Shown here: in pieces, positions 17,372 to 26,000 of the stretch
Layout: each line of letters opens with the position of its first letter
Numbering within the stretch: the first letter of the stretch is position 1
Origin: Candidatus Rifleibacteriota bacterium
GTDB taxonomy: Bacteria > Muiribacteriota > Ozemobacteria > Ozemobacterales > Ozemobacteraceae
Direction of reading: 5' to 3'
Assembly: GCA_018818125.1 (NCBI GenBank)
Contig: JAHISQ010000156.1
Location: 1 to 64,000 of the forward strand
Length of the DNA: 64,000 nucleotides
Program-made: the position numbers and the translations under genes
Notes under the pieces: generated by a model
Told to the model about the DNA's origin: nothing
The model's input: only the letters and a program-made list of their open reading frames with translations
The model's database searches: none

Positions 17372-18415
17372 CTACTTCTTTTCGAGTATCTGCAAACGTC
17401 GGATAACTTCCTGATTTTTTGGCGCCATCGAGAGAGCTTTGCGCAGAAGGCTTATCGCGTGTGGTGCATCGTTAGGAGATTTATAGCTATCAGCCAGACG
17501 GAGCAGAACCTGAACATGTTCAGGCGCATAATCATCGAGGATTCGGTTCCGGCGAAGTACCTGCCGGGCGATTTCCAGATTCATTGAGTTAAAAAGATCC
17601 GGAAAATTACGTCTGATAAAGAAAAGCTCTTCTTCGAGCTCGTTATCGCCAGATATAAAATTCTGAGCAACCAACAGACAGGCCAGGCCGACTTCGGTCA
17701 TACGACGATCAGTAAATATAAAGGCCAGACCGCGCAAAGCAGCGACAAAGTCTTCGGGGTTATCAGCAAGTTCAAGTGCCTTGATATAGGCAACCTGCGC
17801 CATCAGGAAATTCGGGCCAGCGTTGCTTCTAAGCAGCATAAAGCCGCGTTCGGTATAAAAAGCTGAACGAACCGGGTTCCAGAACACAGCGCGTTGCATG
17901 TTGGCCAGCGCTTCTTCGTGCTTGTTTTCCTGAAAGTCAAGAATAGAAAGCAGATAGAACCCGTCAGAAACAGGCTGTTCTACCCATTCAACTGTCTTTT
18001 TGTTGCCCCGACGGGCTTCGAGGATCATATAGAGCTCTTTTTCCATGAGCGAGTGAAAGCTTTTAAATTCTTTGGTCTCGGTCTGTTTAAAATTTTCGTG
18101 ACCAAAGATCATCTGATTGGCAATTTCCCTGGCTTCTGGATAATTCCCGGACTTCATTCTTTCCATGAAAACCATCATCATCTGGTTGTTCAATTTTAGC
18201 GGATCCATTTTACTGACATCAACGGCACCACTAGCGGTTCTGCCAACGACAGGAGCAGCTTTTTCCTTAGCGACTACGGTCTTAGTGGGAGCAGGCTGAG
18301 CCGCCTTTTTAACTTTTTGAGTTGGGTTCTTCTGGACATCGGATTTTTGTGCCCACAGGCTATTGCTGACCAGAAGGCCGGCGATCAGACATAGGGGCAG
18401 ATATTTTTTAGTCAT
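17372..18415 (-). CDS. Exported TPR-like helical-repeat protein
   Basis: The ATG at 18415 is preferred: it follows AAGGAAG by 8 nt and opens a signal peptide (MTKKYLPLCLIAGLLVSNSLWAQ). Upstream in-frame ATGs add non-signal sequence. After a Lys/Ala/Pro linker (20-75) the rest is helical, with TPR-like units (EALANMQRAVFWNP, AQVAYIKALELADNPEDFVAALRG, and HAISLLRKALSMAPKN near the end). A periplasmic protein-interaction role is inferred. No catalytic motif is visible. It stands alone. Confidence 0.8.
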   Translation of the reverse strand: MTKKYLPLCLIAGLLVSNSLWAQKSDVQKNPTQKVKKAAQPAPTKTVVAKEKAAPVVGRTASGAVDVSKMDPLKLNNQMMMVFMERMKSGNYPEAREIANQMIFGHENFKQTETKEFKSFHSLMEKELYMILEARRGNKKTVEWVEQPVSDGFYLLSILDFQENKHEEALANMQRAVFWNPVRSAFYTERGFMLLRSNAGPNFLMAQVAYIKALELADNPEDFVAALRGLAFIFTDRRMTEVGLACLLVAQNFISGDNELEEELFFIRRNFPDLFNSMNLEIARQVLRRNRILDDYAPEHVQVLLRLADSYKSPNDAPHAISLLRKALSMAPKNQEVIRRLQILEKK

Positions 18416-18653
18416 AGTTTGCTTCCTTTTCATAGCGTTATCACGGCGTAATATACTTCTTCCCATGACGAAATGCAACCCACGAACACCGGGCAGCATA
18501 TAGTGCTGAAAAATGAGCTACAGAGCTGTCAAAAAATGGGCAGAATTTTTCAAGAAAGCACAACATTTCGGATAACAAAGGGCGCAAGACTATGGTACAG
18601 AAATTGCTGAACTGACGATAACCTTAAATTTATTGAGGAAGGTAAATAAAAAT

Positions 18654-19667
18654 ATGTTGCGAAAGACCGCCCTGATTCTATTCTTCATTCTGGTCTCTCT
18701 CTCAGCCTTCGCTTTTGAGCAGGCTGATTTTACTAATTGTCTCGGAGATTATGCCGAATCAATTTCCCAGGCCGCCTATCTGGCCAGCGAAAGAGCTGGT
18801 AGTGCAGAAAAGCAGGCGTTTGAAAGTGCCGCCGATCGAGCTGACAAGGCCGAAAAGCGTATCAGAGACATCATCAGCAACATCGAAACCCCACAGGATT
18901 TTGAATCTGCCCAGAACACACTGGCCACATTTGCAACCGGCAGTGATCTGAATGCTCACACTGTGGCCACAGTAGAAAAGCTCCTTCATCAGAGAGCTGG
19001 CTTTGTATCCGGTAGCGCAGCAGCAGCCCCCGAAATCAACCTGAGCTACAGTGGGCGCGCAGCAGAAAAGCCTGAGCTTCTTATGAACAAACGCCAGCGC
19101 CGACTGGTAATGATAGAGATTCCGATCGTCGAAGCAGTTATTTCTTTCACCGATACCGACAAAAACCGCCGCATCGACAATATTAAAAACATTTTCAGCC
19201 GCCACAGCTGTCGCATCCTTTCCGAAAACAGTGTAAAAAACGATGCGCAGACACAGGTCTACTATTTCTCAGGACGCAAATTTGTGGTTGACGCTATTCT
19301 TGGACAATTTGGTGGCGACCTCGTGCAGAACGATATGAAAGCTGTAGTCAGAATTACTTCTGGCGGCTTCTGGTCAGGCAAAAAATCAGTAGACTTCAAC
19401 ATCTCGCCAAACGCAAACAACGGCGTTATGGGTGAACTCTCCTGGTATAAATCAGTCATTGAAAAAGATCCGACCAGATATCTGGCCGAGAACAATTACA
19501 AGGAACTTGCTACTCTTGGCACAATCGAAACCATCGCCGGTGAAAAAAAGCTTCAGCTTAAAAATGCAACCGCCGAGATCTGGGTAATGTCTAAAAATGG
19601 CAGCCAGCGCAATGCCGTATACTTCAATAAAGCCGAGCTTGGCGATGTATACGTTGACGCACGCTGA
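18654..19667 (+). CDS. Exported protein of unknown family
   Basis: The ATG at 18654, behind GAGGAAGG, gives a clean signal peptide (MLRKTALILFFILVSLSAFA, cleavage before FEQADF); an earlier TTG in frame is less likely. The mature part has a helical N-terminal region rich in Ala and Glu (25-115). A mixed alpha/beta region follows with MIEIPIVEAVISFTDTDKNRR, then a beta segment ending KNGSQRNAVYFNKAELGDVY. I do not recognise it. The next gene follows after 22 bp and also encodes an exported helical protein, so the two are probably an operon. Confidence 0.75.
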   Translation: MLRKTALILFFILVSLSAFAFEQADFTNCLGDYAESISQAAYLASERAGSAEKQAFESAADRADKAEKRIRDIISNIETPQDFESAQNTLATFATGSDLNAHTVATVEKLLHQRAGFVSGSAAAAPEINLSYSGRAAEKPELLMNKRQRRLVMIEIPIVEAVISFTDTDKNRRIDNIKNIFSRHSCRILSENSVKNDAQTQVYYFSGRKFVVDAILGQFGGDLVQNDMKAVVRITSGGFWSGKKSVDFNISPNANNGVMGELSWYKSVIEKDPTRYLAENNYKELATLGTIETIAGEKKLQLKNATAEIWVMSKNGSQRNAVYFNKAELGDVYVDAR

Positions 19668-19689
19668 GAAAATGAAAGGAAAAAACCAC

Positions 19690-21024
19690 ATGAATATCAA
19701 TAAAAATCTGATTTTAACAGGTATCTTTTCGTTAAGTATGGCTATAAATCCTTTCATGGTTGGTGCAGTAGAAGAAAAGGACATAGCAGAGCTTGAGAAA
19801 CAGTTGATCAGCGTTGAAACTCAGCTGCTTGAACCAGAACTCAGACTCGACAAACTTCAGCAGGATCGCTCCAAATACGATGGAGCAAGCGGCTGGTTTC
19901 AGGGCAGCAAAAAGAAAGCTCTCGACAGCGAAATAGAAAAAAGCGAAGCTCTGGTAAATCAGAAATACAGCGAAATGAAATCGACTGCACAGCAGGTGCA
20001 GAAGATGGTTTTCGAGGTAGCTCACGCGTTCGAGAAACAAGGTCAGTATGAAAAAGCTATTGAATACTACCTCAAGGTCGAAAACCGCACCGATGAGATC
20101 AGAAGCCGAGTTGCTTCGTGTTACAAGGCAAAGACAGATTATCAGCAGGCAATTAAATGGCTTCTCGAAATGAGCCGTACTGACAACAATCTTCTCGAAG
20201 TCGTAGACTGCTACAAACTTGATGGCAGCATGCGCGAAGCTGTTTACTGGCTCTTCGAGATCCTGGCTCCCTGGTCTGAGAATTCAGCTGAACTCACAGC
20301 TCTCAAGCTGATCGAAGAATACAACTACCCGCAGCGCCCCAATGACTATCCGGACTTTTTCAAACGACTTTCAGACGTTTATTTGACCAAAGCCACCACG
20401 GTTTACGACAGTAATTTCCTGCAGGCCAGCAAAGACTATCGCAAGGCAGTAGAACTTCTCGCCGGAGACATGAACGAGAAACCGCAACTGGTCAGCTTTG
20501 CCATACTGGATCGCCACCAGAACGATTACCGTGGCGCTTTGGAAATGCTTGAACGCCAGAGAGAAGCTGCCGAACGCAACTTCGAAGACCGTGTTCGCAG
20601 CGCCAGAGACAACATAGACACTGCCGAAGATCGCCTGCGACGGGCAAGACACGATGCCGAACGCGACTACGAAAATCGCCTGCGCAATGCAGAGCAAAGT
20701 GTAAAACGTTCTCAAGATCGGCTTAACGAACTCAAAAAGGTCACAACAACACCGGCAGAAGAAATAGCACGCGCACAGCAGAGTCTCGACAATGCAAATC
20801 GCGATCTGCAGCACATCAGAAACAATCGCGAAAGTATTATCAGGGATTATCTCAGACCATACGAACGCGATGTCAGGTCTGCCCGTGACGACTACGACCA
20901 ACTGCTCTCAAACCGCACACAGATCATCGAAAATTACATAGCACCATATAAACGCAAAGTAGCCGAAGCAAAGAGATCACTTGACCGCATCAAAGCCATG
21001 CACGACGCAAACTTCAATAACTGA
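19690..21024 (+). CDS. Exported coiled-coil/TPR protein
   Basis: The ATG at 19690 follows AAAGGAAA and gives a signal peptide (MNINKNLILTGIFSLSMAINPFMVGA). Residues 28-110 are a coiled coil (KQLISVETQLLEPELRLDKL). The middle (115-310) holds TPR-like units (QGQYEKAIEYYLKVE, TDYQQAIKWLLEMSR). The last 130 residues are a highly charged long coiled coil rich in Arg, Asp and Glu (RVRSARDNIDTAEDRLRRAR). It is probably a periplasmic or surface scaffold. It shares an operon with the preceding exported protein and ends at a strong bidirectional terminator. Confidence 0.8.
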   Translation: MNINKNLILTGIFSLSMAINPFMVGAVEEKDIAELEKQLISVETQLLEPELRLDKLQQDRSKYDGASGWFQGSKKKALDSEIEKSEALVNQKYSEMKSTAQQVQKMVFEVAHAFEKQGQYEKAIEYYLKVENRTDEIRSRVASCYKAKTDYQQAIKWLLEMSRTDNNLLEVVDCYKLDGSMREAVYWLFEILAPWSENSAELTALKLIEEYNYPQRPNDYPDFFKRLSDVYLTKATTVYDSNFLQASKDYRKAVELLAGDMNEKPQLVSFAILDRHQNDYRGALEMLERQREAAERNFEDRVRSARDNIDTAEDRLRRARHDAERDYENRLRNAEQSVKRSQDRLNELKKVTTTPAEEIARAQQSLDNANRDLQHIRNNRESIIRDYLRPYERDVRSARDDYDQLLSNRTQIIENYIAPYKRKVAEAKRSLDRIKAMHDANFNN

Positions 21025-21033
21025 TCTAAAATA

Positions 21034-21074
21034 AATCGCGGCTCGCTACCATCTGGTAACGAGCCGCGATTTTA
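21034..21074. terminator. Bidirectional terminator
   Basis: A long stem CGCGGCTCG (21037-21045) with CGAGCCGCG (21060-21068), extended inside by TACC/GGTA and outside by A/T pairs, ends the plus transcript with TTTTATTTT and the minus transcript of cinA-thpR with TTTATTTTA. Confidence 0.9.
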
Positions 21075-21097
21075 TTTTAGACAAAACACAACAAACC

Positions 21098-21643
21098 TCA
21101 CAGAACTGGGGCGGTGAGCTTGAACCTCTGCAATGGCTCGTGAGTTATCCCATCTGGCGACAAAACACTCTTGAAAAGAACAAAATCAGTGACCTGCCAG
21201 CTGCCTTTGAATTTTCTGAGAACCTTGCGAGCCGGTCTATTGCCGTGACTGCGTGCCAGTGTGAGGTGCGGCTTGATCTTTTTTTGATCTGCCATGTCGG
21301 CAAGTTGTTGACGCAGAGCACCTGCCAGATCAAGCAATGGTCTGCCACCATCAATTTGCGCATAAAGCACCCGTGGCTCGCCAGTTTCAGGGAAAACAGC
21401 AGTATCAGATATAGACACAGGAAAACCGCTGAGCTTCTGCGCAGCCTCTTCACCGATCTGAATTACTTTCGCAAGATCATCTGGCGCCACAGTACCCATA
21501 AAAGACAGCGTAATGTGCAGCTGTCCTGGTCGAGACGGTTTCCAGCAGCGATCAAGAGTTTCGCCAAATTTGGCAATTTCGTTTCGCGTTTCTTCAGGCA
21601 CTTCGACTGCGAAAAAGAGTCTGATAGTTTGATTCATCGGCAC
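21098..21643 (-). CDS. thpR: RNA 2',3'-cyclic phosphodiesterase
   Basis: ThpR (LigT) belongs to the 2H phosphoesterase family and opens 2',3'-cyclic phosphates on RNA. Both catalytic HxTx motifs are present: HITL (in QLHITLSFMG) near residue 43 and HLTL (KPHLTLARS) near residue 127. Length (179-181 aa) is typical. Two starts are possible: GTG at 21643 with ideal spacing from AAGGA, or ATG at 21637 overlapping the cinA stop as ATGA. In both cases it is coupled to cinA; thpR next to cinA is common in bacteria. Confidence 0.93.
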   Translation of the reverse strand: MPMNQTIRLFFAVEVPEETRNEIAKFGETLDRCWKPSRPGQLHITLSFMGTVAPDDLAKVIQIGEEAAQKLSGFPVSISDTAVFPETGEPRVLYAQIDGGRPLLDLAGALRQQLADMADQKKIKPHLTLARSHGNRPARKVLRKFKGSWQVTDFVLFKSVLSPDGITHEPLQRFKLTAPVL

Positions 21644-22878
21644 TTTGCTTCCTTGAGTAGTTTAAAAAAGCTCTGAAAGACAATTCGACAGATTCGATTC
21701 TTGACCATCTGGCGGCTTCCAGGCCAGTCAACCAACTGTGACCATTCGAGATTCGGACCGACTACGGCTATCCAGGCAGTGCCGGGCTTCTTCCCTTCAA
21801 GGCCGTCAGGCCCGGCAACGCCGGTGGTGGCAAGCCCCCAGTCAGCGTTAAACATTTTTCTGGCAGTTTCAGCCATAGCCAACACAACCTGTTCAGATAC
21901 GACACCGTGTTCTCTTATAAGCTCTTCGGCAACTCCTGCCCGGATTTTCACATCATTCGTGTATGCAGTCAACGATCCTTTGAAACATGAGCTTATGCCA
22001 GGGCAATCAGTGATTTCTGCCGCCAGATTGCCGCCAGTTACCGATTCGACACACGAAAAAGTCTGACCAGCTGCGGTCAGCTGTTTCATAATCGCCGAAA
22101 CAAGCGTTTCATCATCATAGCCAAATATCCATGGAGCCAAAATAGCTTCAATTTCCATTATAACCGAATCAGCAATAGCTTTAGCCTGCTCAATACTTGG
22201 TGCCACTGCGGCAATCCTTACGTCCACACCGCTATTTCTAGCGTAAGTGCCAATTCCAGGGCTTTCCATGTTCGTGAACTGGCCGATTCTTGCGGCAAGA
22301 TCCGATTCGCCAATTCCGGCAGTATGAATAGTGCGATGATAAATAAACTGATCAGAGATCGGTAGACGAGATTCGACCTGCTCATGCCACATCTTTTTAA
22401 GCTCGTGTGGCGGGCCAGGCAAAGCGACAATCATTTTTTCGTCAAAGGTGACGAACCAGCCAGCAGCTGTGCCAACTGGATTGGGCAGTGCAATCGCACT
22501 TTCTATCAGCCAAGCCTGCTTATGATTGTTTTCGGTCATCTCACGCCCGCGTGCAACAAACATCTGACGCAGATTCTCGAATAACTGATCATCGATAAAT
22601 GGCTTCTCGTTTACAACGCTGGCGATTGCCTCTCTGGTCATATCGTCTTCGGTCGGGCCAAGCCCACCGCCAATTATGATCAAGTCAGCACGCTGCATTG
22701 CTTCTTTTATTGCTGTAGTCAAACGCAGAATATTGTCTCCGACCGTCGACTTGCGATAAACAAAAATACCCTTGTCGCGCAGCTTTTCGGCAAGAAAGGC
22801 GGCGTTTGTATCGATGATTTCGCCGAGCAGCAGTTCGGTGCCGACACTGATTATTTCAGCCAATATAGTCTTGTTCAT
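21634..22878 (-). CDS. cinA: CinA nicotinamide-nucleotide amidohydrolase
   Basis: A full-length 414-aa CinA. The N-terminal MoaB-like COG1058 domain (1-170) has ISVGTELLLGEIIDTN and GGLGPTEDDMTREAI, which bind ADP-ribose-type substrates. The C-terminal domain (about 255-414) is the NMN deamidase PncC, with SVESVTGGNLAAEIT and GVAGPDGLEGKKPGTAWIAV. The protein acts in pyridine nucleotide recycling. TATAAT ends 7 nt before the ATG and there is no Shine-Dalgarno, so this is another probable leaderless gene. thpR follows with overlap. Confidence 0.95.
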   Translation of the reverse strand: MNKTILAEIISVGTELLLGEIIDTNAAFLAEKLRDKGIFVYRKSTVGDNILRLTTAIKEAMQRADLIIIGGGLGPTEDDMTREAIASVVNEKPFIDDQLFENLRQMFVARGREMTENNHKQAWLIESAIALPNPVGTAAGWFVTFDEKMIVALPGPPHELKKMWHEQVESRLPISDQFIYHRTIHTAGIGESDLAARIGQFTNMESPGIGTYARNSGVDVRIAAVAPSIEQAKAIADSVIMEIEAILAPWIFGYDDETLVSAIMKQLTAAGQTFSCVESVTGGNLAAEITDCPGISSCFKGSLTAYTNDVKIRAGVAEELIREHGVVSEQVVLAMAETARKMFNADWGLATTGVAGPDGLEGKKPGTAWIAVVGPNLEWSQLVDWPGSRQMVKNRICRIVFQSFFKLLKEAKCR

Positions 22879-22885
22879 ATTTGCG

Positions 22886-22914
22886 ATTATAAAATTTTGC
22901 CGGCAACAAGTCCA
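22886..22914 (-). promoter_or_regulatory. Promoter of cinA, leaderless start
   Basis: On the minus strand TATAAT occupies 22886-22891 and a weak -35 (TGGACT) lies 17 bp upstream. The spacer between the -10 and the ATG is CGCAAAT, nearly identical to the CGCAAA in front of the HD-GYP gene at 8301. Confidence 0.6.
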
Positions 22915-22931
22915 GCGGAAAACGACTTAAT

Positions 22932-23441
22932 TCAACGCAACCCCATCCAGCGCGCCATCAGGCCAACTAGAATAAACACGAGATAAACAAACAAAGCTGC
23001 CTCAATATAGTTTTTGCCCGTCGAAACCGTGCCAGGTGCATATCCGGTATTGATTTTCCATTCAAGAAGCTGATTGCGGTCTTCGTCGCCGAGATCATCT
23101 ATACCAGAGCGGTTTTCCCAGTGATGCAGCAGCTCATGTGTGAGTGTTTTCGTGATTTCCAGGCGAAAATCCGCAATTCGATAATGCGTAAAGGCTTTGA
23201 GAAATGAGCCGAAATAGAGAATCACCACCGGATTGCCGAAGTGCCCTCGTGGCATGTAATGGCCGAGAACATAGAGTCCGCGCATATAGCTGCTGTAGTG
23301 GTGAACATTTTCTTCGATGATGAACTGCGAAACACCCTCACGAAAATGCTCTGGAATTTCGGCAAGAGCGTCTCTGAACAGTTCATCGAACTGATCAAAG
23401 CTTAACATTGATGCGCGCATATCAGGGTTCTGGAGATCCAT
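22932..23441 (-). CDS. Membrane-anchored zincin-like metallopeptidase
   Basis: The 169 residues resemble the PF06262 zincin-like family. There is an N-terminal helix with FDELFRDALAEIPEHFREGV, a strand block VVILYFGSFLKAF, and the zinc motif HELLHH near residue 110 followed by an acidic GIDDLGDEDR. Family members usually end there, but here a TM helix (about 145-164) has been added, tethering the domain to the membrane. Substrate unknown. No Shine-Dalgarno precedes the ATG and an extended -10 ends 7 nt upstream. It diverges from the tRNA genes. Confidence 0.82.
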   Translation of the reverse strand: MDLQNPDMRASMLSFDQFDELFRDALAEIPEHFREGVSQFIIEENVHHYSSYMRGLYVLGHYMPRGHFGNPVVILYFGSFLKAFTHYRIADFRLEITKTLTHELLHHWENRSGIDDLGDEDRNQLLEWKINTGYAPGTVSTGKNYIEAALFVYLVFILVGLMARWMGLR

Positions 23442-23448
23442 ACATCAT

Positions 23449-23476
23449 ATAGTAGCAGATTGAGAGTCATGCTCAA
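23449..23476 (-). promoter_or_regulatory. Extended -10 promoter, leaderless start
   Basis: On the minus strand TTGAGC (23471-23476), a 16-bp spacer ending TGC and TACTAT (23449-23454) lie 7 nt before the ATG of the zincin gene. Confidence 0.55.
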
Positions 23477-23483
23477 AATTTTA

Positions 23484-23512
23484 TTGCAAAGTTAATTTAC
23501 TTCTGTTACACT
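23484..23512 (+). promoter_or_regulatory. Promoter of the tRNA genes
   Basis: TTGCAA (23484-23489), a 17-bp spacer and TACACT (23507-23512). Start near 23519 is 13 nt before tRNA-Leu. No terminator separates the tRNAs from the protein gene at 23747, so it may be co-transcribed. Confidence 0.6.
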
Positions 23513-23531
23513 GTGGTGGTTAAAGCCCTTC

Positions 23532-23612
23532 GCGAGGGTGGCGAAATTGGCAGACGCGCTAGACTTAGGATCTAGTGGTATTACCGTGCGGGTTCAAGTC
23601 CCGCCCTTCGCA
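23532..23612 (+). tRNA. tRNA-Leu (UAG)
   Basis: Acceptor GCGAGGG pairs with CCTTCGC (one GU), the anticodon loop CTTAGGA between CTAGA and TCTAG gives anticodon UAG, a short variable arm follows and the T arm is GCGGG-TTCAAGT-CCCGC. Discriminator A; CCA is not encoded. Confidence 0.95.
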
Positions 23613-23632
23613 TTCTTCATCAGAGGGCCTTT

Positions 23633-23704
23633 GCGGGAGTAACTCAATGGTAGAGTCTCTGCCTTCCAAGCAGATGGTCGCGGGTTCGAGTCCCGTCTCC
23701 CGCT
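23633..23704 (+). tRNA. tRNA-Gly (UCC)
   Basis: Acceptor GCGGGAG pairs perfectly with CTCCCGC, the anticodon loop is CTTCCAA (anticodon UCC) and the T arm contains GTTCGAG. Discriminator U, as usual for tRNA-Gly; CCA is not encoded. It lies 20 nt after tRNA-Leu. Confidence 0.95.
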
Positions 23705-23746
23705 TTGTTTTTTTCAGGTTTACGCATAATCAAGAGAAGGAAAAAT

Positions 23747-25141
23747 ATGAGAGCTAGCAGATTTTTTGCTGCCATAATTCTGGTTCTCCTGACAAGCTGC
23801 ATTACCTTTGCCTCAGACATATCTTCTTTTCTGAGTCAGATACAGGAACTAATAAAAAAAGAAGACTACTCAACGGCAAAAGGCCTGCTGGCTCGCCGCC
23901 TTAAAACCGACAGAAATTCATACAAACTCTGGCTGGCGCTCGGCTATGTTTACGAGGCTGACAGCGATTACGAACAGGCACTCAAGGCGTTCATGCGTGC
24001 GAGCGAACTACAGACCGGCATCGATGGGCTTGCCACTCGAATCATCCGCCTCCAGCAACTGGCTAAATCACAACCTGCAAAAAAAGAACCAGACGCTTCA
24101 GACGGCGAAAACAAGGCCAAAAATCTGCTTAACAGCGCCAGATACAAATATTCATCCAGTGAATATCTTGAAGCTTACCGGCTATTCATTGAGGCAGTCG
24201 AACTTGACCGCAGCATTCTAGCCAATGACTACGGCTTTATCAACAACGGACTCGAGTATTTCAACAAAAACGCCAACAAGCCCGAACACCAGTTCTATCT
24301 CGGAGCTTTCTGTTTTTACGCTGGTCTATATACAAGAGCAGAAGCGATGCTTACCGATTACAGTAAAGAATACCCGGATGGCACACACACTGAACTCACC
24401 AAGAAAATGATTCAGGAATGCAAAGATATAGTTGCCCAGGCAAAAGCCGCCCAAGTAGCAGCCGTAGCAGCCGCTGAATCGGCAAAGTCTCCTGCCGACA
24501 CCAAACCGGCGACCGGTACAAAAGCAGGCGAAACAAAACAGCCTTCGCAAATAGAGGTCGCAGAACCTCAATTCTCCGAACCCGAGCAAACATTCGACAG
24601 CATACCGGGAGAACCCATTGAAATAACCATGGGGCGAGAAAAAGCGCTTAAACTGCTGAATGATTATGAAAACGAAAGCGACAGCGAAAAGCAATATAGC
24701 ATTATCTGGAGCATTGGCATGATCAGGCTCCCAACTCCACAAGTAATGAGCAAATTTGCCCAGTTACTTGAAACAGGGAACGTCGACACGATATTTGCAA
24801 CTCTCGAAGCTATCGAAAAGATCGGCCTGCCCGGAGCAGAAATCTGCGTGCCACAAATATACAAATTGCTTGGACACAAAGATGTCCGCATAGTCTACCG
24901 GGCAATATTGTCATTTTCCAGAATGCCGATGCAAGCCGATAAAGTCGTTCCGAAAATTTTCCAGCTTTATCAGAACGAAACAATAGAAATCAGAAAAAGG
25001 CTGACAATCAACACTTTCAGGGCGTATAAAAACGATGCAGAAATAGTGCTTGACGCAATGCTAAAAGAAGCCGAAGAATCAAACAAAAAGCAGATTGCAG
25101 AGGTCCTCAGAGTACTCACCGGCGAAGAATCTACTTATTAA
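23747..25141 (+). CDS. Exported TPR-HEAT protein, probable lipoprotein
   Basis: The ATG at 23747 follows AGAAGGAA. The signal region MRASRFFAAIILVLLTSC has a lipobox-like LTSC (Cys18), although cleavage after TFA by signal peptidase I is also possible. Residues 25-100 contain a TPR pair (LWLALGYVYEADSDYEQALKAFMRASEL), 130-220 more TPR-like helices, then a low-complexity Ala/Lys/Glu linker (230-290). The C-terminal 160 residues are HEAT-like repeats (LLNDYENESDSEKQYSIIWS, GHKDVRIVYRAILSFSRM). It lies 42 bp after tRNA-Gly without a terminator. Function unknown; probably a periplasmic scaffold. Confidence 0.82.
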   Translation: MRASRFFAAIILVLLTSCITFASDISSFLSQIQELIKKEDYSTAKGLLARRLKTDRNSYKLWLALGYVYEADSDYEQALKAFMRASELQTGIDGLATRIIRLQQLAKSQPAKKEPDASDGENKAKNLLNSARYKYSSSEYLEAYRLFIEAVELDRSILANDYGFINNGLEYFNKNANKPEHQFYLGAFCFYAGLYTRAEAMLTDYSKEYPDGTHTELTKKMIQECKDIVAQAKAAQVAAVAAAESAKSPADTKPATGTKAGETKQPSQIEVAEPQFSEPEQTFDSIPGEPIEITMGREKALKLLNDYENESDSEKQYSIIWSIGMIRLPTPQVMSKFAQLLETGNVDTIFATLEAIEKIGLPGAEICVPQIYKLLGHKDVRIVYRAILSFSRMPMQADKVVPKIFQLYQNETIEIRKRLTINTFRAYKNDAEIVLDAMLKEAEESNKKQIAEVLRVLTGEESTY

Positions 25142-25254
25142 CAGAAACTAACCACGCCAGTATATACGCATATGACAGCACAGGAGCAGGGGGGGGCCAG
25201 CATTTTTTCGCCCGACAAGCATAAAGCTCTTAGCTAAACCCTGTATTGAAACAT

Positions 25255-25276
25255 TTCGACGACATCAGTCGTTGAA
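25255..25276. other. Inverted repeat upstream of pseudopilin operon
   Basis: TTCGACGAC and GTCGTTGAA pair over 9 bp (one GU) around ATCA. No T-run follows, and it sits 30 bp before the -10 box of the pseudopilin operon, so an operator is as likely as an RNA hairpin. The rest of the gap (25142-25319) holds a G8 tract near 25189 and nothing coding. Confidence 0.4.
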
Positions 25277-25302
25277 TAATGGGTAGAATGTTTACCTCTC
25301 TA

Positions 25303-25311
25303 TGGTATAAT
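25303..25311 (+). promoter_or_regulatory. Extended -10 promoter, leaderless start
   Basis: TGG followed by a perfect TATAAT (25306-25311). The ATG of the first pseudopilin gene is only 8 nt downstream (25320). There is no clear -35 and no Shine-Dalgarno. Confidence 0.6.
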
Positions 25312-25319
25312 TAAACAGT

Positions 25320-26000
25320 ATGAGCTGTACAAAAAAACGTGGTTTTACACTGGTCGAGATTCTTATAGCCGCGACAATCCTGTCACTGATACTGGTTATC
25401 AGCTACAAGGTCTTTGTCAGCTTTTCGCGTTCTTTTCAGCAGGGAAGCTGGTCACTGAACACTCAAAATAAGCTGCGTAACGCCCTGTCCCTTATTAGAG
25501 AAGAGATGCAGAAAGCAACCCCGCTTACCGTGGTAAGCATGAGTGGCACTGCAATAACAGAAGCCAGTTATGAATTAAATCTTACATATTCCGCTATCGG
25601 TTTAGATGCTGATGGGTGGTGTAAGCTGCCCGGCAACAGCGATATCGCTTCCTGGTACATCTGTCTGCCGTATGTAACTGGTGATGCCGACAGTCCTGGC
25701 GCAAGATTCAAATGTGAACTAAAGCTCGAAAACGGCCAAATTATCTATACGAAAACACTCGAAGACGGATCAGACCCAAAAAACAAAGAAAGAATCTTCA
25801 ACAACCATAGAATTATCGAGGACGTTGCCAGCGTTCTGGTCAAACTTGACGCCTTTGATCCTGACGACAAAACAGCAATGGTAGCAAGCCTGGTCTCGCT
25901 AAAGGTCAGAGTCGATCATCCGGACAAAAATGCCTATGAATTTGCCCACGTAATCGCCGAAACAGGTGCAAAAATCGAAGTACCGGTGAACAGTTTATGA
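25320..26000 (+). CDS. Prepilin-type protein, GspJ/PilW-like
   Basis: The N-terminus MSCTKKRGFTLVEILIAATI is a classical class III signal: basic leader, cleavage after Gly8, then FTLVE with Glu at +5 and a hydrophobic helix. The 226-aa length, a second helix with LRNALSLIREEMQKATPL and a beta-rich C-terminus are like GspJ/PilW minor pseudopilins. It is the first of three overlapping pseudopilin genes (25320-27113). No assembly ATPase, peptidase or secretin is in the window, so the set must rely on machinery encoded elsewhere. The start is apparently leaderless. Confidence 0.88.
   Translation: MSCTKKRGFTLVEILIAATILSLILVISYKVFVSFSRSFQQGSWSLNTQNKLRNALSLIREEMQKATPLTVVSMSGTAITEASYELNLTYSAIGLDADGWCKLPGNSDIASWYICLPYVTGDADSPGARFKCELKLENGQIIYTKTLEDGSDPKNKERIFNNHRIIEDVASVLVKLDAFDPDDKTAMVASLVSLKVRVDHPDKNAYEFAHVIAETGAKIEVPVNSL

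Noticed and set aside
23532..23704. tRNA genes as an integration site for a mobile element
   Set aside because: No integrase gene and no direct repeat of a tRNA 3' end is seen in the flanking sequence.
25189..25196. G8 tract as a phase-variation switch
   Set aside because: It lies outside any gene, more than 100 bp before the -10 box; it is more a sequencing-error hot spot than a contingency locus.
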